Assembly: GCA_018806985.1 (NCBI GenBank)
Contig: JADANN010000389.1
Span: 1,364,001-1,428,000 of the forward strand
Direction: 5' to 3'
Origin: Angiostrongylus vasorum
Lineage: Eukaryota > Nematoda > Chromadorea > Rhabditida > Metastrongylidae
Length of the DNA: 64,000 nt
How positions within the stretch are numbered: position 1 is the stretch's first letter; every line of letters starts with the position of its first letter. This document shows positions 58,080 through 64,000 of this stretch, piece by piece. The translations under genes were made by a program, and so were the position numbers. Under the pieces are notes generated by a model that was not told where the DNA came from, did no database searches, and was given only the letters and a program-made list of their open reading frames with translations.

Positions 58080-61000
58080 TACGGCTAATAACACAGTGGT
58101 AGTGATGTCCGTCATCACGAGTATGACGCTAGTTCGATTCTGCCCCGGGCCAACCAAGCTTCTCGTTCTTCCGTGGTTGGGAAATTGATACCAAACTTGT
58201 CTGGGGGAAAAAAACCACTCTCTGTAATCCAGTTGGGAACGCACCGGCCCAGCTATTTCAGGACACCTCGGAGAACTGCTCGGACAGCATTGTACGACAT
58301 CCAAGATGAAATGGAAGTCCTTGCTCAAGCAGCAACCGAAGTCACACGTAAAAACTTGAAAGATCTTCGTGGACAATGAATGCGAGGAAACGAATCCATT
58401 ATGAGAAGTACTGGGATCGGCACAGTAGACGTGAAGACGGGTCATGTAAAAAAATAAATATTTGCTTAAGATTAGTATTAGAACAAAAAATTATACCTCT
58501 AATCGCAATTGTAACCTTTTACTTACTGCCTACTCTTTTTGATAGCAGGGTGTATTGCGAAATATAACTTCAACGAAGCTGAGAAGCTCAATCCCGTTGA
58601 CGGGTGATTGCTGATGGCAAAAAGATCGATAGAACTAGCTGAGAGACAGGCGAAACGAAGGACCCGCATGGTGTGATGGTGAACGCGTTACTCCCCGGAA
58701 AGGACAATAGCGCGTTCGTTCCCCACCGTAGACACCTGCGGTCCGGAGTTTTGCAAATATCTCAGCTTCGTTGAAGTTATACCTCTAATCGTTGAATATT
58801 CAATGGGATTCAGGTACAATATATTAATATTCATCTTCAACTCTCTTTCTTGTCATTTTCTTGTCCTCTTTTTTAAAGTGCCTGTGTAAATATTTGAGGA
58901 GCATTAGGCGTACTGGTTAGAAGAGTCCTGCAAACTACAGGTGGTCTTTGGTTCCCTTCCGCCCTCGAGCAAGTCAATCCCACTGCCCCTTCGAGATCAG
59001 CAAATAGGTGCCAGATTTGAAGTCACTGTGCAAGCCACATGTGCAATCAACCAACTCTTTGGTGCCTGCTGACGTACTAGGATACAATAGAGCATCCTTC
59101 AGAAGATGATTAGCGTCGAATGCTCTGTCCCTTAGTCGTTATTTTCGTATTTTACATGGTGATCGCAATACGAAATTAATGACAATGTCTGACGCTGGTG
59201 TGGGCTAAGGCCTTTCTTCAGACCAGAGATAGAGTTCTTTGAGGGTTTGAAATATGACATAATCACATATATGTCAATTAACAAGAATTTTGAGCACTAT
59301 ACAATCTTCTATATAATAAAATCCGCCACCTACCGTAATGTGTTCGAACATGGTCCAGTAAGTTTGATACGGTAGTTGTGCCAGATGCTGCCGTTACTGT
59401 AGATCTGCAGAAAAATGTTCTTGAATGGACTCGAATGGATGTTTGCCAGTTTGCTGTTCACGAAACAAGCATGTGGATTCCATATTTTTTCCAGGATGGT
59501 GCGCCCGTCGACTGACATATTACTAAAAACACGTATGGAACGTGGATAATTTCAGGAATTCAAAATTATATCGAAGGATAAATCTACTTATGATGGGTCT
59601 AGCTCTTTGATCAGTGAGCAAAAGGAAGAAATATGTCGAAAATCTAGACCCGCAAAAAAATGCTGAAAAAAAATTGTGTCGTCTTTGTAACCCAAATAGC
59701 ACATTTAATACCATTTTCAAGCTATTGGGTTACTTTCATTGAGAAAAACTTAAATGGATTTGATTTGGATATCACTTTCCACAAAAGTAGGACGGCTAAA
59801 AAGAATAAATTACACAGACCTCTTGCAAGGATTCAGATGCGAATATGCCAACGCTGGATCGGTCCACCGTTCGGTAACGTAGATGTCGAGCTCAAACTCA
59901 GACGTGATCTCGATGATTTTCGATACTTCTTGCACCCAGACCTATACTACAACAATACAGACAAAATGGTTTTTAACTGGATCGACACTGTGGGTGAAAA
60001 GGAGTGGTTTTATTTCTCGAGTATGTTTAACACATTAGTTGTGAAGCCGGAAAGTTGCTTTGCCTTAACAGAAAAACTCGTGTCGACAAATCGTACTAAA
60101 ATATTGCATTATCTTGTAGCGCTCTACCGCATCGTCGTTGCTAGGAGCATTCCTAGGTGTTGAACTAACTACTGTGTAAGACGGAGTTCATTCCTGCAGC
60201 GTTTTCTCGTAGACAGAGAATAGGTTCGACATTTCTTCCGAGGGCACGGTTAAGTGTAAACCAACACCAAGGCTCATCATCATTTCGATGTTAAACTAGT
60301 TGCAAGGTGGCAAATATAACTTTGGCAAGGGTAAGTTGCTACCTATGGTGAGCACCTGAGAAAATCTCAGCAGAGCTGCTTTGGTACTCCAAGTAAATTA
60401 CATGTAGCATAAATTACATGTAGCACCTTTCTACAAAAGCTGTATGTTGTTCTGGGAAGTTCTGCCCATTACGTCGTATAAAGTAGGATCAAGAGAGAGG
60501 TGAAAAACAGGAAAAAGTATTGATAGGGAGAGAATCTGAAACTTTAGCAGAGGGGTGGCCACTTATAAAAGGCAAAGACGACCACCCTTTAGCGTCTAAA
60601 ATGAGCAGTCATTGCATCCAGAGGGATAATGTGAGAGGTCACTACAGCTTCTATCCTCGATGGCTGACTTCGAGCTAAAACGTCAGCTGGCAGGGTTTTT
60701 TCAGAGGTTCTGCGTCAAGTACAAGAATTCAAAGCTGAAGTAGGGAGGAACGTCTTATGTTTATAAATAACTTCAACCCATACTTTATTTTGATTTCTTG
60801 ATCTGGCAAACGCACGTTCGTCATTTCAAGTGGACTTTCTGCCGGTTGTATCCCGTATAACCAAGTGGAGAATACGTATAAACGGTATGTGTGTCCGAGT
60901 TTTTCCGCTGTGAAAGTACATGGACGAATAGAGTGCCTATCAATGCGACCTTCACCAGTCTATTAAGAAGGCAAAATTCACCAAAACTTTGCCATGGATG

Positions 61001-61504
61001 AGTAGACGTTATATTAACCACCTTTTGTTAGCTTATAAAATTCAAACAAAGAAATTTGTTGTTCACATATCTATGTCCATACTATCTTGTCTGTAGTAGT
61101 GTTCGAGATACCGTCGCTTCGTGCTTTTGAACATACCGTACCTCAACGGAAACCTGCACATGTCCACCACCTGGTAATTCGAGTTTGTTGTAACCGTTCA
61201 ATATACGTTCTATTATTACATCGTCTCCAGTGCACAGACCACTTCCGACAGGTGCTATCGAAAAGTTACGCGCCGGCGGTTCCGAACAAATGCCGTAAAG
61301 ACTGTAATTTTACGTACTTTGCAAACAGTTGTTCAAATTGACGCTTAAAGCCTGGCGTTTTTCTCGCCTCATGCTGTATGACCTAACTAAATTCACGGTC
61401 AACATTACAAAAACCTGGGCTTTATCTCACCAGTTTTCGTCTTCAAACGCATCCGTGAACTCGCGAAGGTAGACCAGCGGTATACAGAGATATACAAGCT
61501 TCAT
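54070..61504 (-). CDS. Cys-loop ligand-gated ion channel (LGC/GABA-receptor type), 11 exons
   Basis: Exons: 61504-61431, 61301-61142, 59941-59820, 59522-59334, 57706-57640, 57403-57296, 56066-55989, 55896-55858, 55779-55706, 54457-54405 and 54175-54070, all phase-consistent with nematode splice sites. About 356 residues are recovered. [12 protein letters not shown] is a signal peptide. [20 protein letters not shown] and [20 protein letters not shown] are classic extracellular-domain starts. The Cys-loop is C-X13-C across exons 4/5, with FPID between. M1 is [21 protein letters not shown]2 includes [16 protein letters not shown]3 is [20 protein letters not shown]. The PSR before M2 resembles the PAR of anion channels, so a chloride channel is likely. 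The intracellular loop and M4 were not found below 54070. It probably acts at the plasma membrane in neurons or muscle (family knowledge). The ligand is unknown. Confidence 0.93.
56760..57115. mobile_element. Foldback element 3 with hammerhead-like arms, channel-gene intron
   Basis: The left arm (about 56765-56860) and right arm (about 57015-57115) are inverted copies of about 100 bp: cacgagattggtataaagct against gcaacctcgtgttagctcat, and ttgattgtccacaattc against gaactatggacaatcgac. The motif reads minus at 56795-56830 (CTGAAGAAGG...GCCGAGACATT) and plus at 57047-57080 (CTGAAAGAGGC...GCCGAAACGTTAGCC). It sits between channel exons 57296 and 56066. Confidence 0.7.
58042..58078. repeat. (TATC)n microsatellite
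   Basis: Nine tandem tatc units in the channel-gene intron 59334-57706. Confidence 0.95.
58080..58460 (+). repeat. Repeat D, longest copy (tRNA-like head, non-LTR-like tail)
   Basis: The head acacagtggtagtgatgtcc and ctagttcgattctgcccc resemble A and B boxes. The 3' third (gaatgcgaggaaacgaatcc to cgggtcatgtaaaa) is shared with 28.1 and 23.4 kb. This looks like a SINE whose tail came from a longer retroelement. Confidence 0.6.
58525..58790 (+). repeat. B1 repeat with 21-bp terminal inverted repeat
   Basis: tataacttcaacgaagctga (58563) is inverted as tcagcttcgttgaagttata (about 58761-58782). The inside holds ggtgattgctgatggcaaaa, ggtgtgatggtgaacgcg (A-box-like) and gcgcgttcgttccccacc (B-box-like). 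In a channel-gene intron. Confidence 0.8.
58900..59140 (+). mobile_element. SINE-A relative, diverged
   Basis: The head taggcgtactggttagaaga and ctttggttcccttccgcc are tRNA-like; the tail is weakly like the family (gcgtcgaatgctctgtccct). Confidence 0.4.
59160..59290 (-). repeat. Hammerhead-block relative lacking GAAAC
   Basis: The minus strand has GGTCTGAAGAAAGGCC followed by TTAGCCCACACCAGCGTCAG: the same start and end as the hammerhead-like motif but with another insert in place of GAAAC. Possibly a decayed or different repeat family. Confidence 0.3.
60235..60345 (+). repeat. Repeat C, decayed middle part
   Basis: agtgtaaaccaacaccaagg, ttaaactagttgcaaggtgg and atggtgagcacctgag follow the order of the family middle. 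In a channel-gene intron. Confidence 0.45.
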
Positions 61505-61509
61505 CGTTG

Positions 61510-63075
61510 CCGCTCCCAGGTCATTTTTTGTTGATTTTCTGCTACTGTACTAATTTATCAAGCTGCTCGTCTCTGAAACCGCACCCATTTCTCAGCAAAT
61601 TACACAGGGATAACTCGGATTAGTCACGGTAGTACGCGTGCTGAGTGTTTGAAACAATCAAACAATTAGTGTTTTTGTAGAAATCGTTGACGTGACATTC
61701 GTAGGGATAAATGGGAAAGATCGGAATCTCCAGCGTTGGAAATAAAACCATGAGGAGAAAAAAGAGACACACGCTAGTGTTCGTTGATCTAACGAGTCTT
61801 TGTTTTCAGACCTATGGGATTCAGAGTAGTGACAAGAGACACATTGGAAATGCTCAAATAGCTCATGTGCAATAAGCCAAAATTGCAATATATGGTAGAC
61901 TGAGCAAAGTAAAAAAAATAAACAATTCATTCATCGAAGCCGTCAACAAATTGAAACGGGAATATACGCACTTGACAAACCATGTGTGTTGAGGTGTACC
62001 TCGCGTTGGTTAGAGTGAGAACCACATTCCGCCAAGGTGTAACGCAGTAGTGGACATAAGGCTATAGTATACGAGTGCCTCGTTATCTGGGAGAATGCTG
62101 AAAGGTAAATCCCATATAATCAGAACGTGCAGAAAATGAAAGGAAAGGATTTTCCCGGCGGGTGATCCAACAGAAGCCAAGAAGAGGACAACTGAAGGTC
62201 CAGTTTTATGGCGAAAGCTGTTCGTACGTTTTCTGTCGTCCATAGCTCGGTTGTATACGGTTGTTTAATTATAAAGGCGTGTTTAATGAGCGCATGGAGG
62301 AAGTAGTGTGGGAATGTGCTAAGTGTCATGATAAACGAGCTGACATTCCAGGGGCATTTCAGTCTGATTGAAGTAAATAAAAAAAACTTCAGCAAGCAAT
62401 GTAGTGGAAAGGGCTATAGAAATAGAGACGTTAAAATGCCTAATATAAGTGATTCTCAATAACACGTCTGCAGACTCCTTGCAAATCTTGCCAAGCATGT
62501 CGGTAGCCAACACAAGAAATACCACTTTTTGAGTTTGTTCCGTAGTCGTCAAAGTATAAACTGCAAAGGTAATAGACAACTTTTAAAGTACATTTTAGTG
62601 GGCTCAACGTTTAAAATATCAATATTAAATTGTGAGAGAAAAAGTTCGGAACGTGTAATGTTTCCAAGGAGACGTTATGTGGAAACAGTGACGACTGCGT
62701 ATTCCATGAGCGCTTGGCACACCGATTCCGACTACACATCTTTGCTACAATTCCATTTCGCCGGAATGTTTCACCATTTCACCTATACGACAAGTGCCTA
62801 GGTGTCAGACGTCTACGTACAACTATTGTAAACTCATAGTTATATTTTTCCTAACCTGCCAAACAGCCACTTTAGCATTACAGAACAGAAGAGCGTCTCC
62901 GGACCTAATGTCGATTCAGCTTTTGCCGCAAAACTGGCAAATAAGGTGTCAGGCAAGCAGAACAGCTTTTCTCAGACGATCTCGGTTACAGAATCTTTTG
63001 CATGGGAATCACCGAATTGATAATAGGGTTTCGCAAAAAAAACATTCTTTGTGGCAAAAAAAATGTATGAAAGCA
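61510..63075. other. Upstream of channel gene; unassigned open frames
   Basis: The promoter of the channel gene should lie just above 61504; no motif is recognised. On the minus strand a frame after a TTCAATCAG acceptor near 62360 reads FIMTLSTFPHYFLHALIKHA, possibly part of a membrane protein, but no gene can be built. A plus frame at 62659-62801 (RRRYVETVTTAYSMSAWHTD) is equally isolated. Confidence 0.3.
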
Positions 63076-63077
63076 TA

Positions 63078-63355
63078 AAAGGATAAAGCTCACGGCGTTG
63101 ATCAGTCCCTGAGGGATACGCCATGCATTCGACTTCATTAAGCACCGTTGAAGCTTATTGAACGCGCATTTGGCCTGTACAATGACTCGTGGTGCCTACT
63201 GATGTATCGAGCCAATTCTGGTATCCCCCCGAGACAAGTCTGGTACCAATTTTCTCATCCCGAAGCGATGGAAGACTTGATGTGCCTGCAGCGCGAGGAT
63301 CGACCTCATGTGCATTGCACGGCGCCTCCGACCCCTGTGCTTCAAGCACCCTTTC
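63078..63355 (-). mobile_element. SINE-A copy, near full length
   Basis: The complement runs from ggataaagctcacggcgttg to the head near cctgtgcttcaagcaccctt; body blocks cgatgtatcgagcc-like are present. The A box is mutated. Confidence 0.75.
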
Positions 63356-63359
63356 CCAA

Positions 63360-64000
63360 AAGTGTACGAAGTAAAAGTACGAGGAGGAAAGCGCATTGAA
63401 ACAAATTCATACCATTGAATCACACCCCTTGACACATGCATTAAAATCAATCTATATCGTGGCGAATATGTTAAAGGTTCCGCAAGTTTTTTTTCACACC
63501 CTAATGTACTTCCTTCCCAGCGAGATAGAAAGTGGCTAAAAATGAATATCTCTTTTACCACATCTTACGCGTGTAGTAGATAAATGACACATAGAAACGC
63601 AGAAACATATGCAGAGCAACATCGCTGGTCTAAGCGCTATTTGGAAAAGAATGCTGACCAACTGATGGACCAAAACTCGGCACTCATGTGGCACAAGTAA
63701 TGCTCCTGCGTCCTGTGATACAAATAAAGCAAGACTGGCACCTCAGCCTTGTCGAGGATACTGCATACTACCATTTAGACACCTAAACAATATCTTCTAA
63801 AGAACAACCGCCACAAAGATACGACTCCGAGCATAGCAGTTCACCTGTTCTACAAATGCCTCAAACTGGTGTAGCGGAAAAAGATTTTTATGCCCAATTG
63901 GCAAGTATGGGGAAGCCGGGTAGAAGAATACGCTGACGTAGTACAAGCGGAAAAAAATACAAGAAAATTGGGGCAGCAAGTGAAGACATCATTTCTCGCA
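63360..64000. other. Non-coding stretch, nothing recognised
   Basis: No supported exon or repeat up to the window end. Confidence 0.3.

Noticed and set aside
59660..60163. 167-codon plus-strand open frame that looks protein-like
   Set aside because: It is antisense to channel exon 59941-59820 and flanking introns; the minus strand gives the conserved receptor sequence.
60660..60710. gctaaaacgtcagctggcag as another hammerhead
   Set aside because: The GAAAC box is changed to AAAAC and the CTGA block is on the opposite strand; only a weak echo remains.
61087..61341. 84-codon plus-strand frame
   Set aside because: Antisense shadow of channel exon 61301-61142.
1..64000. CRISPR arrays, bacterial operons, rRNA genes, prophage
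   Set aside because: No direct-repeat/spacer pattern, no Shine-Dalgarno-led operons, no rRNA similarity; the splice signals show a eukaryotic nuclear genome.

Overview
The window reads as nuclear DNA of a nematode, most likely a strongylid (hookworm-like) worm. Exons are short, splice acceptors are of the TTTCAG/TTTTAG type, base composition is AT-rich, and one gene is a Cys-loop receptor of nematode type. Species is inferred, not proven. Most long open frames are not genes; the real coding sequence lies in small exons that I joined by checking splice sites and reading phase.

Genes. (1) 4038-9813, minus: a WD40 protein of the DCAF4 (CUL4-DDB1 substrate receptor) type, seven exons found, with one probable GC-AG intron. 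(2) 35078-36313, minus: a two-exon acidic, Ser/Thr-rich protein of unknown function, head-to-head with (3) a plus-strand gene whose first exon is 36546-36701; only 232 bp separate the two ATGs. (4) 38021-42562, minus: the C-terminal exons of an unrecognised gene, phase-consistent throughout. (5) 54070-61504, minus: eleven exons of a Cys-loop ligand-gated channel, from signal peptide through the third membrane segment; the last exon(s) with the fourth segment were not found. Isolated but credible exons lie at 10538-10844 (-), 16743-16961 (+), 19918-20030 (+), 22914-23012 (+) and 27024-27176 (+).

Mobile DNA fills the rest and the introns. There are two broken Penelope-like elements (690-2815 and 23525-26360) with reverse transcriptase and GIY-YIG remnants, and three broken RTE-type non-LTR elements (about 11.9-14.5, 30.3-33.4 and 44.7-47.0 kb) plus an endonuclease scrap near 49.4 kb. 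A tRNA-headed SINE family (here SINE-A) has about a dozen copies. Other repeat families, named here B1/B2, C, D and E, recur through the window, and several B copies are long hairpins.

The most striking signal is a short motif resembling a minimal hammerhead ribozyme (CUGANGA, short stem, GAAAC, GUC). It recurs at about ten places: in the terminal repeats of both Penelope-like elements and on the arms of at least three small inverted-repeat (foldback) elements inside introns of the DCAF4-like and channel genes. The foldbacks may be non-autonomous partners of Penelope-like elements.
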